From contig CAZVUO010000002.1 in assembly GCA_964630235.1 (NCBI GenBank), positions 310,001 through 374,000 on the forward strand: a stretch of DNA of 64,000 nt, in the 5' to 3' direction. The stretch's first letter is position 1. Every line of letters starts with the position of its first letter. The translations under genes were made by a program, and so were the position numbers. The notes under the pieces were generated by a model, which saw only the letters and a list, made by a program, of their open reading frames with translations, searched no databases and was not told the origin of the DNA. The stretch comes from JBFLYH01 sp964630235 (GTDB lineage Bacteria; Oederibacteriota; JAAXVQ01; JAUVAV01). This document shows, piece by piece, positions 45,201-55,000 of this stretch.

Positions 45201-46406
45201 TTAGTATTTCAATTCCACGTCCACCTGGGTGCGGCGGTAGGCCAGGCGCGCCAGGTCCAGATCGGCCTTGAGCTGGTTGCTGAAGTGGGTGGCTTTCAGC
45301 TTGACACTGTCGGTCAGCATGTAGGAGGCGGAAACCACGTGCCCCAGGCCGTCCGTGCCGCCGCCAATGAAGTCGGAATCCGAGAACGCGCCGACCACGG
45401 CGTCCTTGTCCAGCTTGCGGGCGTAGTAGCCGAGATCCCAGCTGCCTTCGTTCTTGGCCTGGTTGAAAACAATCCCGGCCGTGTAGCCGGTATTGCGGGA
45501 GAACACACTGTCATCCGCGTTCTTCACGGCGGTTGCATAGAGCGAGAGCGGGAAATCCATAATCGAGAGCGAAAGCTCGATGAACGCCTCGGCGATCTTG
45601 TAGTTATAGGCGTACTTGGTCGAAGCCGGCGTAAGCGTCATCGTGTAGGCGGAGTAAGGCGGGATCGTGTTGCCGTTGGGGTCGGTGATGACGGTGCGGG
45701 TCACGGCCGGGACCGTCACCGTGCTGTTGCCAAACCCGCTGCTGGAGCTCACGAACGTCGACTGGTTCTTGGTGTCCCGATAGTAATAATAGCTCCCGCC
45801 CACTGTGTACTTGACATCCATGATCTTGCCGGTCACGCCGATCTGCCCAGCGTACAGCATGGGGTCATAATTGCCGCTCTGTTCCAGGAGCCAGAACCCG
45901 CCGGCGTTGGCGAACAGGCCGGCCTCGGGAATGATCGCCATTTTCGCCTTGCCGGTGATGCCCTCCAGGGTCAGGTCGCCGTCCCAGATCAACTGGTTGC
46001 CGCCCACCCGCGTGAAGGGGTTGTCAAATTTGCCCGCTACCAGCGTGAGGTTTTCGAAGAGTAGTTTGTACTCCAAGGCCGCCACGTCCAAGCTCAGCGG
46101 ATCCTTGTTGAACCAGTCACCCAGGGTTTCGTTGGTGGAAACAGGGTCCGTGAGGTCGTTGGTGGCGATGCGGGTCTTGACCTTCCAGTAGTCGTCCAGC
46201 GGCGCATCCAGGCTGATGCGCACCCGGACCCGCTGCCGGTCCCGTTCCAGGCTCTTGTCCTTCTGGATGTTCTCGAAGCGGTAGCGCAAATCGCCCGAGA
46301 GCTTCAGGTTCTCGTACCAGCTGTCGAAGTCCGCCTGGGCCGCGCTCACGCCCAGGCCGCCGCCCGCGTATACCGCGAACAGCAGTAAGCAAATACCTTT
46401 TTTCAT
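45201..46406 (-). CDS. putative outer-membrane porin of the phosphate locus
   Basis: 401 aa from ATG 46406 with GGAGGTGG; longer open frame upstream is not coding. Signal peptide (1 to about 25, SAAQA), short N-terminal helix (FDSWYENLKLSGDLRYRFE) and a run of amphipathic beta-strands, ending in VDVELKY with terminal Tyr. The LSGDLRYRFENIQKDK and VAGKFDNPFTRVGGNQLIWDGD segments resemble PF16930-type putative porins. Between phoR and pstS it is probably the outer-membrane channel for phosphate under starvation, by analogy with OprP/PhoE, though it is not homologous to PhoE. Confidence 0.82.
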   Translation of the reverse strand: MKKGICLLLFAVYAGGGLGVSAAQADFDSWYENLKLSGDLRYRFENIQKDKSLERDRQRVRVRISLDAPLDDYWKVKTRIATNDLTDPVSTNETLGDWFNKDPLSLDVAALEYKLLFENLTLVAGKFDNPFTRVGGNQLIWDGDLTLEGITGKAKMAIIPEAGLFANAGGFWLLEQSGNYDPMLYAGQIGVTGKIMDVKYTVGGSYYYYRDTKNQSTFVSSSSGFGNSTVTVPAVTRTVITDPNGNTIPPYSAYTMTLTPASTKYAYNYKIAEAFIELSLSIMDFPLSLYATAVKNADDSVFSRNTGYTAGIVFNQAKNEGSWDLGYYARKLDKDAVVGAFSDSDFIGGGTDGLGHVVSASYMLTDSVKLKATHFSNQLKADLDLARLAYRRTQVDVELKY

Positions 46407-46506
46407 ACACCCCACCTCCTGCCTGTGATGCGGGGGCTGGCGATGCAACCGGCCCGCTAACGGGCGCCATGTTGCCTGGCGGGTCCTACGATCGGATGAG
46501 AGGAAG

Positions 46507-46522
46507 GTTAGAAATTGATTAT
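46507..46522 (-). promoter_or_regulatory. possible Pho box upstream of porin
   Basis: GTTAG at 46507 and ATTAT at 46518 (plus strand), 11 bases apart and in the same orientation as the pstS repeats. It lies about 100 bases before the porin start, in the 131-base gap after phoR. Weaker than the pstS site because only two units are seen. Confidence 0.45.
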
Positions 46523-46537
46523 CGTGAAAAAGGAAGA

Positions 46538-48313
46538 TTACGCTTCCGGGGCGGACGCGGCCGGAAAATGCAGCGTGAAAGTGCTGCCCTGGCCGGGCGC
46601 GCTGGCCACGCTCACCCGGCCGCCGTGCACCTGCAGGATGTGCTTGACGATGGCCAGGCCCAGGCCCGTGCCGCCTTCCTGGCGGCTGCGGCCTTTGTCC
46701 ACGCGGTAAAACCGTTCGAAGATCCGCTCTTGGTCCTCGGCCGCGATGCCGCATCCCTGGTCGGAAACAGCGATGCGCACTTCCTCGCGCCCGGGGCCGG
46801 CCTCAGCCGCGATCCGGACCACGGTCCCGGGTTCGCTGAATTTGATCGCGTTGTCAATGAGATTGACGAGCGCCTGCTCCAGCAGATTGGCGTTCGCCCG
46901 GACAGCGAGGCCCGGCGGACACGCGTTTTCCAGCCGGATCTTTTTCGCGTCCGCCTTGCCCTGGCAGGCGGCCAGGGCCTGGTCCGCGATCCCCGCCGCC
47001 GTTTCCTCCGCGACCGGCACTGCCCCGGCTTGGGACTGCTCCAGGCGCGAAAGCGCCAGCAGGTCCTCGATGATGGCGTCGAGCCGTTGGACGTGTTGGG
47101 CGATGATGGCCAGGAATTTGCGCGCCTCCTCCGGTTGGTCAATGGCGCCATCCTGGAGGGTTTCCACGAATCCCTGAATGAGGGTGATGGGCGTCTTCAA
47201 CTCGTGCGAGACATTGGCCACGAAGTCCTTCCGGATCTGGTCCAGCAGCCGCTGCCGGGTGACGTCGTTGAGCACCAGCACCAGACCGCGGTCCTGCAGC
47301 GGAATGCCCGTAGCCCGGAAATGGCGCTCCTGTCCGGCGTACCAGACCAGTTCCGCCTCCTGCGGCTCGGCCCCTGCCAACGCGCGGCTGGCGAACGCTT
47401 GGAGCTCGGGGTTCCGGGCCACTTCCAGCAGGGTGCGGCCCACGGCCTGCTCGGCCGTGACACCGAACAGCTCCGCTGCGAATCGGTTGATCTTCAGGAC
47501 CCGTTGGCCAGGGTCCAGCGCCACCACCCCCTCCAGCAGGCTGCCGAAAACCGCATCCTGCTCCTCGCGTTGGCGGGAAATGAGGCGGAGGCGCTCATCC
47601 AACTGCCGGGCCATCTGATTGAGGCCCTTGGCCAGGTCCGCGACCTCGGCCGGCGCCCGGACCCACAGGGAAGGGGAAAAATCGCCGGACGCGAACCGCC
47701 TGGCCGCTTCCCCCATTTCCACCAGCGGCCGTTTGAGACGGTGGGCGACCCAGTAGCTGACGCCGGCCGCGGCCAGGGCGAGCAGCAGCACGGCCAGGGC
47801 CAGCTGGGCGTAGGCCGGGAACAGCAGATGCTCGAAACGGACCTGGGGCACGGCCAGACGCACGACCAGCTGGGAAGCAGGGGCCGGGGACGGAGGCAGG
47901 GCCAGATACAGCATGTGGTTCTGCAGGGTCTCGCTGAAGCGCCGCGCGAAGCCCGGCCGGCCGGACCAGGCGGCCTGGACCTCGGGCCGGTCCCCGTGAT
48001 TGAGCAGGTGTTCGCCGTCGGCCTGGGAATCGGCGAGCACTTCCCCGTTCGGCTGGATCAGGGTGATCCGCGCTTCGGCCAGTTGGGAATAGTCGCGCGC
48101 GAAACGCGCGTACGCTTCGGACGCGCTCCTGGAAGGCACTTCGGCCAGACGCGTCTGCACCCAGCGGCCGCGCAGGGCCAGTTCCGACTGCACGACCTCG
48201 CGCATGAAAACGCGCCAGAGACCGGTCGTGACCAGCACGGTGGCGAAAATGGCCAGGAGGGAAAGGGCGAGATAGGAAGGAAAGAGCTGCCACAGCAGGC
48301 GCGGTCTGGCCAC
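46538..48313 (-). CDS. phoR: phosphate-regulon sensor kinase PhoR
   Basis: 591 aa. TM1 (about 11-33), extracytoplasmic region of about 130 residues, TM2 (about 165-187), HAMP, PAS (about 250-345, SLLEGVVALDPGQRVLKIN), HisKA with His370 (ANVSHELKTPITLIQGFVETL) and HATPase (LVNLIDNAIKFSE, DQGCGIAAED, GGTGLGLAIVKH). Unlike E. coli PhoR it has a full periplasmic domain, the form found in many non-enteric bacteria. It starts 3 bases after phoB stops. Confidence 0.94.
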   Translation of the reverse strand: MARPRLLWQLFPSYLALSLLAIFATVLVTTGLWRVFMREVVQSELALRGRWVQTRLAEVPSRSASEAYARFARDYSQLAEARITLIQPNGEVLADSQADGEHLLNHGDRPEVQAAWSGRPGFARRFSETLQNHMLYLALPPSPAPASQLVVRLAVPQVRFEHLLFPAYAQLALAVLLLALAAAGVSYWVAHRLKRPLVEMGEAARRFASGDFSPSLWVRAPAEVADLAKGLNQMARQLDERLRLISRQREEQDAVFGSLLEGVVALDPGQRVLKINRFAAELFGVTAEQAVGRTLLEVARNPELQAFASRALAGAEPQEAELVWYAGQERHFRATGIPLQDRGLVLVLNDVTRQRLLDQIRKDFVANVSHELKTPITLIQGFVETLQDGAIDQPEEARKFLAIIAQHVQRLDAIIEDLLALSRLEQSQAGAVPVAEETAAGIADQALAACQGKADAKKIRLENACPPGLAVRANANLLEQALVNLIDNAIKFSEPGTVVRIAAEAGPGREEVRIAVSDQGCGIAAEDQERIFERFYRVDKGRSRQEGGTGLGLAIVKHILQVHGGRVSVASAPGQGSTFTLHFPAASAPEA

Positions 48314-48316
48314 GGT

Positions 48317-49009
48317 CTATTCCTTGAAGCGGTAGCCCACGCCGCGCACGGTCTCGATGTACTTGCCGGCGGACCCCAGTTTTTTCCTCAGGCCCACGAC
48401 CTGCACGTCCACGGCCCGGTCGGTCACGGAATAATCCGCGCCCTTTACGCCGTCCACGATCTGGTAGCGCGTGAAGACCCACCCGGGTTTGGAGGCCAGG
48501 AACTGCAGCAGGCGGAACTCGGTGATGGTGAGGTCCAGCTTACGGCCCTTGATGAGCACTTCGTGCCGGCCCGGATCAATGGTCAGGTCGTGGACCTTGA
48601 GCGGTGCGGCGGCCTGGGGTTCAGGCTCCTCGCAGGCCTGCCGCCGCAGGACCGCGCGCAGGCGAGCCACCAGCACCTTGGGGCTGAACGGCTTGGTCAC
48701 GTAATCCGCCGCGCCCAGCTCCAGGCCGCTGACAATGTCGGCTTCCTCGCCCTTGGCGGTCAGCATGACCACCGGCACCGGGGCCGTCGCCGGGTCCTTT
48801 TTTAGCTGGCGGCAGACCTCCAGGCCGTCCGCCCCGGGCAGCATCAGGTCCAGCAGGATGAGCGCCGGCGCTTTCTGACCGGCAAGTTTCAGGCCTTCCT
48901 CGCCCGAAGCGGCCAGCTGCACCTGGAACCCTTCCTTGGCCAGGTTGTACTCCAGCAGTTCCTGGATGTCGCGGTCGTCTTCCACCACCAGCACTCTGGG
49001 TTTGGCCAT
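48317..49009 (-). CDS. phoB: phosphate-regulon response regulator PhoB
   Basis: 230 aa. Receiver with phospho-acceptor Asp54 (LILLDLMLPG), conserved Thr and Lys (VVMLTAKG, YVTKPFSP), and an OmpR-type winged helix at the C-terminus (LTITEFRLLQFLASKPGWVFTR, DRAVDVQVVGLRKKLG, ETVRGVGYRF). It should bind the 11-bp repeats in front of pstS and its own gene. GGAGG precedes the start. Confidence 0.95.
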   Translation of the reverse strand: MAKPRVLVVEDDRDIQELLEYNLAKEGFQVQLAASGEEGLKLAGQKAPALILLDLMLPGADGLEVCRQLKKDPATAPVPVVMLTAKGEEADIVSGLELGAADYVTKPFSPKVLVARLRAVLRRQACEEPEPQAAAPLKVHDLTIDPGRHEVLIKGRKLDLTITEFRLLQFLASKPGWVFTRYQIVDGVKGADYSVTDRAVDVQVVGLRKKLGSAGKYIETVRGVGYRFKE

Positions 49010-49039
49010 GCGTCCGACCTCCGGCCGAAGTCTGCCAGC

Positions 49040-49060
49040 ATTGTATTAGCAAATGATTAG
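49040..49060 (-). promoter_or_regulatory. Pho box upstream of phoB
   Basis: ATTAG at 49045 and ATTAG at 49056 (plus strand), 11 bases apart and oriented as upstream of pstS. The -10 candidate TACAAT (49045-49040, minus strand) overlaps the inner unit, with about 24 bases to the start codon after the expected start site. Suggests autoregulation of phoBR. Confidence 0.55.
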
Positions 49061-49554
49061 GATTTCATCACCTTTCGGTTACCGCCGGCCCGGAGCGCCG
49101 CGAGCAAAAAAGCGCGCGCCTGCTGGCCGATGCCAGGCCGCTGGCTTTCCCTCGGCCCGGCCACGTTCAAGACCCGCACCCGGTGGCGCGCCAGCCATTG
49201 CCTGACCCGCTCCGGCGGGCCGGACCGGTCGAGGTCCACCACGCGGCGCGGCTTGCGGGCCAGGCGCGCCAGGCGCAGGGTCAGGGCCGTGCCGCTGGTC
49301 AGGGGCCCGCGCCGCAGGATCAGGGTGGCGTCCGCGTCGCGCACATTCCAGGCCGTGCGCTGGCTGTAATCCGCGTCCGGCGTCTCCTGCAGGGGATAGC
49401 GCCGGCTGATCCCGCCATCTTCTGCCCGCCGGCCTTTGGGGCACCAGCCGCCGCATAAAAGACCCAAGCCCAAGGCCGCGTCCAGGGCCGCGCGGTCCAC
49501 CCCGGTCTGACCGCCCGAGATCACGCGCAAACCTGGAGAAGGCTTTGGTCTCAT
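49057..49554 (-). CDS. SLOG-fold protein annotated as putative molybdenum carrier (PF12694)
   Basis: 165 aa. GGQTGVDRAALDAALGLG, GGWCPKGRRAEDG, YPLQETPDADYSQRTAWNVRDADATLIL and LTSGTALT are the signature of the PF12694 family. The fold belongs to the SLOG/TIR-like nucleotide-binding group; family members are annotated as molybdenum-cofactor carriers on limited evidence. Its start overlaps the stop of the radical SAM gene (ATGA). Its C-terminal end overlaps the phoB promoter region. Confidence 0.85.
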   Translation of the reverse strand: MRPKPSPGLRVISGGQTGVDRAALDAALGLGLLCGGWCPKGRRAEDGGISRRYPLQETPDADYSQRTAWNVRDADATLILRRGPLTSGTALTLRLARLARKPRRVVDLDRSGPPERVRQWLARHRVRVLNVAGPRESQRPGIGQQARAFLLAALRAGGNRKVMKS

Positions 49555-50507
49555 CCGTGGAACGGGTGTTCGCGGTTAAAATCCGGCTGGTAATGGTGGG
49601 CGCTCGAAAGTTCCTGGATCCAGCCGTTCTCCATCCCCAAACGCTCCATTTCCTCTAAAATGTTCTCGTACTCTTCGGGCCGCAGGGTGCGCCCCAGGTC
49701 CGGGTGGCCGGAGACGGCGGGTGTGGGCGTGTACTGGGACATGAGGGACACGTGCACGGCCGGGGAAAGCTCCTCGGCCAGGAACCGCAGGCACTGGCGG
49801 GTGTTCTCCAGCTGGCCGGGCAGGACCAGGTGGCGGACGATCAAGCCGGAGCGCACGCGGCCCTGGCCGTCCAGGACCACGTCCGCCCCCTTTTGCCGGA
49901 ACATCTCCTTGAGCGCCGCTTGGGCGGCCCCAGGGTAATCCGGCGCATCCGACCATTCGGCTGCCAGGCGGGCATCGGCGTATTTCAGGTCTGGCAGATA
50001 CACGTCGAGGACATTCTCCAGGCGCCGCAGGTTCTCCACGCGGTCATAGGCATTGGTGTTGAAGACGAAAACAGGTCTGCGGCCACGGTGTTGGAGCGTC
50101 AGGATGATCGCTTCCATTTGCGGCAGGACGTGGGAGGGCGACACGAACCCCACCGCATGACTGCCCTGGTCCAGCAGGTTCTCCACCTGGGCGATGATCT
50201 GGTCGGGGGTCAGGCGCGCTGCTGTACCCTGGTTGCGACTGATCTGGTGGTTCTGGCAGAACCGGCACTGCAGGTTGCAGTGGGCGAAAAAGACATTGCA
50301 AATGCCCGTTGGCCCGCTCACCACGGGCTCCTCGCCGCGATGCAGGCAGATGGATGCCACGTTCCAGCCCGCGTCCAGCCGGCAATAACCCAGTTCGCCG
50401 GCCAAGCGGTTGGCGCCGCATTGCCTGGGGCAGCAGCGACAGTGCGCCAGCTCGGGCCAGAGCCCGCCGGTTTGAATTGCGATCATCTCGTGGGAGGGCA
50501 GGGCCAT
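49551..50507 (-). CDS. radical SAM protein, PflA-like family
   Basis: 318 aa. The radical SAM cluster is Cys77-x3-Cys81-x2-Cys84 (CNLQCRFCQN). An N-terminal cluster CRCCPRQC (Cys23, 25, 26, 30) plus Cys42 in LGYC is typical of the subfamily related to pyruvate formate-lyase activating enzymes and AmmeMemoRadiSam system protein A partners. GTNAY-like (FVFNTNAYDRVENL) and LPDLKYAD segments follow the family. It may activate a glycyl radical enzyme or modify a small molecule; no such partner lies in the window. AGGGGA precedes the start. Confidence 0.88.
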   Translation of the reverse strand: MALPSHEMIAIQTGGLWPELAHCRCCPRQCGANRLAGELGYCRLDAGWNVASICLHRGEEPVVSGPTGICNVFFAHCNLQCRFCQNHQISRNQGTAARLTPDQIIAQVENLLDQGSHAVGFVSPSHVLPQMEAIILTLQHRGRRPVFVFNTNAYDRVENLRRLENVLDVYLPDLKYADARLAAEWSDAPDYPGAAQAALKEMFRQKGADVVLDGQGRVRSGLIVRHLVLPGQLENTRQCLRFLAEELSPAVHVSLMSQYTPTPAVSGHPDLGRTLRPEEYENILEEMERLGMENGWIQELSSAHHYQPDFNREHPFHG

Positions 50508-50558
50508 GCACAGGTCCCCTAAACGTTTGTGCGAATGCGAGCGGTGAGAAAAAACGGT

Positions 50559-51956
50559 CTATTTATCCAAATATTCGATGTACGCGGAACCCACGTCGAG
50601 GTTGGCCGAGGGGCCGATGACATAGTAGCGAGCGTAATAATAGTGGTTGTCATCCTTATATAAGGTGAGCGTGGCTTCCTGGCGGCTGGCGTCGTTCCAG
50701 GAGCCGTCCTTGAAATTGAACGGCTGCGGCACCACCTTCTGTTCCTGGCTGATGATCTTGCCATCCAGGGTCACCTTCCAGGCCAGGGTCATAAGGATCT
50801 GGCCGGCGGGCTTGTCCGGCGCGCCGCTCAGGCTGAACTGGATGTTCGCCTGGTGGTTCACCCGCTCGCCCTTGGCGTTGTAGAAGAAGTAGTCGAAGGT
50901 CTCGTCCACCTTCTCCTCGCCGCGGTACCCGTTCTCCTGGTACACGGTCAGGTGGCGGTCCTGCGAAGGCGTGCGGCATTCCTGGAAGCGGGCCTCGATG
51001 TAATTCTTGCCGCGCTTGACCTCGATCTCGGTGAAGTATTTGACCTGGTAGTTAATATCAAAGTGCAGGACATGGCGGCCGGGCTTGATGGGCGTGAGCG
51101 AGCGCCGCGTCTCCAGGCTCTTCTCGCCTTCCTGCAGGATTTTGGTCTTCCCGTCCAGCATCACGTCCTCGGCCCGCAGGTTCACGAAATACACCTGGGT
51201 CCTCTGGATCTGCAGCACGCCCAGCGCGATGCCGGCACCCACGATCACCAACCCCGCGCTCACGGCCAGGGTCGGCAGGCCGCCCCGCTGCTTGCGGCCT
51301 TTGGCCGGCGGCCGCGGTTTGGAGCGCGCCGCGTCGTAGACCTCGTAGATCTCCACGGCCTGGGGGATGCCCTTGAGAAAATAGCGGCCATGTTGCTGCC
51401 AGGCGGCCTGGGGGCCGCCGTGGGCGGCGAGCCAGCCCTTGGCGCTGTCGAACACGGAGTAGGTCAGGAACACCTGGCCGCCGTCGGCCAGACCCTCCAC
51501 GCGCGAAGCGCGGTTCACGTGCCGGCCGAACAGGTCCAGGTTGATCTCGTTCTCCACGGCCACCTGGCCCATGTCCAGGCCGATGCGCACCTCGATGTCC
51601 GCCAGCTCCGGGTGACTGGCATTGAACCCGCGCAGCGCGTCCTGGATCTTCAGGGCCCGGGCCACGGCCGTGGACGGTTCGGAGAACACGGCCATGATCG
51701 CGTCGCCGATATGTTTGACCACCAGGCCGCCGCTCCCCTCCTCGATAATGGGCACCAGCACCCGGTCGTGCGCCTCGCGGACCAGGCTGGAATACTGCTC
51801 GCCGTGCTCCTCGGTGAGGCGGGTAAAGCCCTTGATATCCGTGAACATGATGGTGAGGACCGAGGTGTCCTTGAGCTTGCGGTAACGGTTGACGGAATCG
51901 AGCTCGACCGAAGAAATGGCCAGGGGAACGTCCGGGCGCGGCTGGACAGCGGTCAT
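50559..51956 (-). CDS. class III adenylate cyclase with extracytoplasmic C-terminal domain
   Basis: 465 aa, GGAGGAG upstream. Cyclase domain at the N-terminus (about 30-210): metal Asp40 (FTDIKGFTRL) and Asp85, base-selecting Lys81 (VVKHIGDAIMAVF) and Asp141, transition-state Asn148 and Arg152 (GRHVNRASRV). Lys/Asp select ATP, so cAMP should be made. A basic linker and one TM (about 228-249) lead to about 215 residues outside, with Tyr-rich beta-sequence at the C-terminus. Cyclases usually carry sensors before the catalytic domain; here the order is reversed. No CRP-like gene is in view. Confidence 0.9.
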   Translation of the reverse strand: MTAVQPRPDVPLAISSVELDSVNRYRKLKDTSVLTIMFTDIKGFTRLTEEHGEQYSSLVREAHDRVLVPIIEEGSGGLVVKHIGDAIMAVFSEPSTAVARALKIQDALRGFNASHPELADIEVRIGLDMGQVAVENEINLDLFGRHVNRASRVEGLADGGQVFLTYSVFDSAKGWLAAHGGPQAAWQQHGRYFLKGIPQAVEIYEVYDAARSKPRPPAKGRKQRGGLPTLAVSAGLVIVGAGIALGVLQIQRTQVYFVNLRAEDVMLDGKTKILQEGEKSLETRRSLTPIKPGRHVLHFDINYQVKYFTEIEVKRGKNYIEARFQECRTPSQDRHLTVYQENGYRGEEKVDETFDYFFYNAKGERVNHQANIQFSLSGAPDKPAGQILMTLAWKVTLDGKIISQEQKVVPQPFNFKDGSWNDASRQEATLTLYKDDNHYYYARYYVIGPSANLDVGSAYIEYLDK

Positions 51957-52052
51957 GGCAGGCTCCTCCAGGGACGGATGGCTAACGGCATGCTGAAAAC
52001 CCTCGCGGCGGCCGTTCCACGCGCCCAGCCGTGCCCGGCAAGGGCCGCTGTC

Positions 52053-55000
52053 TCACTCCGCCAAGACCGCTTCTTTTCCAGGCTGGGCCTGGGGCTGGGA
52101 CCCGGCCGCGGGTTTGGCGAAATCCAGCTTGGACAGGCGGACGTAGGATTGGTAGCGCCACTTCGCGTTCTCCTCGGCGGCGGCGAACAGTTCGTCGGCC
52201 ACGGCGGGGAACGATTTTTTCAGCGACGAATACCGGACTTCGCTGGCCAGGAAATTCTGGAATTCCGCCCATTTGGGCTCCTTGGAGTCCAGCTGGAAGG
52301 GGTTCTTCCCTTCCTTCTCCAGGCGCGGATCGAACCGGTAGAGGTGCCAGTATCCGCATTCCACCGCGTTCTTCCCCTGCCGCTGCGATTGCCCCATGTT
52401 GCGGATGCCGTGATTGATGCAGGGCGAATACGCGATGATCAGCGACGGCCCCGGATAGGCCTCGGCCTCGCGGATCGCCCGCAGGTACTGGTTCTGGTTG
52501 GCGCCAATGGCGACCTGCGCCACATAGACGTACCCGTAACTCATGGCCATCATGCCCAGGTCTTTTTTGCGGATGCGCTTGCCCGAGGCCGCGAACTTGG
52601 CCACGGCCGCCACGGGCGTGGACTTGGAGGCCTGGCCGCCCGTGTTGGAATAAACTTCCGTGTCCAGCACCAGGATATTCACGTCCTCGCCGGAGGCGAT
52701 CACGTGGTCCAATCCCCCGTACCCGATGTCATAGGCCCAGCCGTCCCCGCCGAAGATCCAGACGGATTTCTTGACGAGATACTGGGCCAGTTTGAGAATC
52801 TCCGCGGCCGCCGGGTGGTTCTCGCCCTTGAGCGCGGCCAGGACCTTGGCGGACGCCGCCTTGGATTTTTCCGCGTCGTCCTTGCCGGCTGTCCATTCGT
52901 CAAAGGCGGCCTGGGTTTCCGGCTTGACCGCCGCCCTGGCCTGCTGCATCAGCACGGCGATCCGTTCGCGGAGCTGGCCCACGCCCATGGCCATGCCGTA
53001 CCCGTACTCCGCGTTGTCCTCGAACAACGAATTGGCCCAGGCCGGTCCGCGGCCCTGGGCGTTGGTGGTGTAGGGCGTCGAGGGCGAGGAGCCGCCGTAG
53101 ATCGAGGAGCACCCCGTGGCATTGGCGATCAGCATGCGGTCGCCGTAGAGTTGGGTGATCAATTTGACGTAGGGCGTCTCGCCGCAGCCCGCGCAGGCGC
53201 CCGAGAACTCGAACAGCGGCTGCGCGAACTGGGAGTTCTTCAAGGTCGCCGTTTTGGGCTGCAGCGTGTCCTTGTAGCTGACATGCTTCGAAAAATAATC
53301 CCAGCGCGCGATCTCCGCTTCCTGGCTGGCCAGGGGTTTCATGACCAGGGCCTTGGTCTTGGCCGGGCAGACGTCGGCGCAGTTACCGCAGCCCGTGCAA
53401 TCCAGGACGCTGACCTGGATCTTGAACTTCAGGCCTTTGTAGGCCGGGCCGATGGCGTCGAGGGTTTTGGTGCCCGCCGGCAAACCCTTCATCTCCGCTT
53501 CATTGAGCAGGAAGGGCCGGATGACCGCGTGCGGGCAGACATAGGCGCACTGGTTGCACTGGATGCAGTTCTCGGGCAGCCACTCCGGCACGTTCACCGC
53601 GATGGCACGCTTTTCATACGCCGAGGTTCCGGGAGGCAGGGTGCCGTCCTCGCGGCCTTTAAAGGCGCTGACCGGCAGGTCGTCCCCCTTGAGGTTATTG
53701 ATGGGGGTGACGAACCGGCTGATGAATTCGGGGACATCGTCGTCCGGAGCGGGCCTTCCCACCGCGACATTTTTCCAGGCGGCCGGGATCGCGATTTTGG
53801 TCACGGCCTGGCCGCGGTCAATGGCGTCGTGGTTCATTTTGACCACCTGCTCGCCCTTCCTGCCGTAGGTTTTTTCCACCATCATTTTCATCTCTTTTTC
53901 CGCCAGTGCGTAATCAATCACGTGGGAGATCTTGAAGAAGGCGGCCTGCATGATGGTGTTGGTGCGGGTGCCCAGGCCGAGGTCCTCGGCGATCTGGGTG
54001 GCGTTGATGATGTAAAAGGCGATTTCGTTGTCCGCCAGGTATTTTTTCATGTGGGCCGGCAGGTGCGTATCCAGCTCCTCCGGGGTCCAGAGGGTGTTGA
54101 GCAGGAAGGTCCCCCCTTTTTTCAAGCCCTTGAGGACGTCGTATTTGTCCAGATAGGACTGGACGTGGCAGGCCACGAAATCCGGCACGCTGACATAGTA
54201 AGGGGACCGGATCGGCGCATCGCCGAAGCGCAGGTGCGAGATGGTCACGCCGCCTGATTTTTTGGAATCGTAGGCGAAATACGCCTGGCAGTACTTGTCC
54301 GTGGTGTCGCCGATGATCTTGATGGTGTTCTTGTTGGCGCCGACCGTGCCGTCCGACCCCAGGCCGAAGAACTTGGCCTGGAACGTGCCGGCGGGCACGA
54401 CGTTGATCTCCGGCAAAACCGGCAGCGAGGCGAACGAAACGTCGTCCACGATGCCCACGGTGAAGCGGTTCTTCGGCTCCTTGGTTTTGAGGTTCTCGAA
54501 CACGGCCATCATCTGCGCCGGCGTGGTGTCCTTGGAAGAGAGGCCGTAGCGCCCGCCGACGACCAGCGGGGCGTTGGGCCGGCCGTACAGCAGGTCCTTG
54601 ACGTCGAGGTAGAGCGGTTCGCCGGTGGCGCCGGGCTCCTTGGTGCGGTCGAGCACGGCGATGCGCTTGGCGCTTGCCGGCAGGGCCTGGAGGAAATACT
54701 TGGCCGAGAACGGACGGTAGAGGTGGACCGCGACCAACCCGACCTTTTCGCCCTTTTTCAACATCGCGTCAATGACTTCCTTAAGGGTGTCGGTAACCGA
54801 TCCCATGGCCACGACCACGTGTTCGGCCTGGGGATCGCCGTAATAATCAAAAGGCCGGTATTTCCGCCCCGTGATCCGGGAGAGCTCCTCCATATAATGC
54901 GCGACCACGTCCGGTACGGCGTCATAGAAGAGGTTGGCCGCTTCCCGGGCCTGGAAATAGATGTCCGGGTTCTGGGCCGTGCCGCGCGTCACCGGGTGTT

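Noticed and set aside
50853..54257. An 1134-codon plus-strand open frame opposite the cyclase and nifJ
   Set aside because: It crosses two genes and their gap, is His/Arg/Gly-rich and has no motif. GC-rich codon bias explains the lack of stops.
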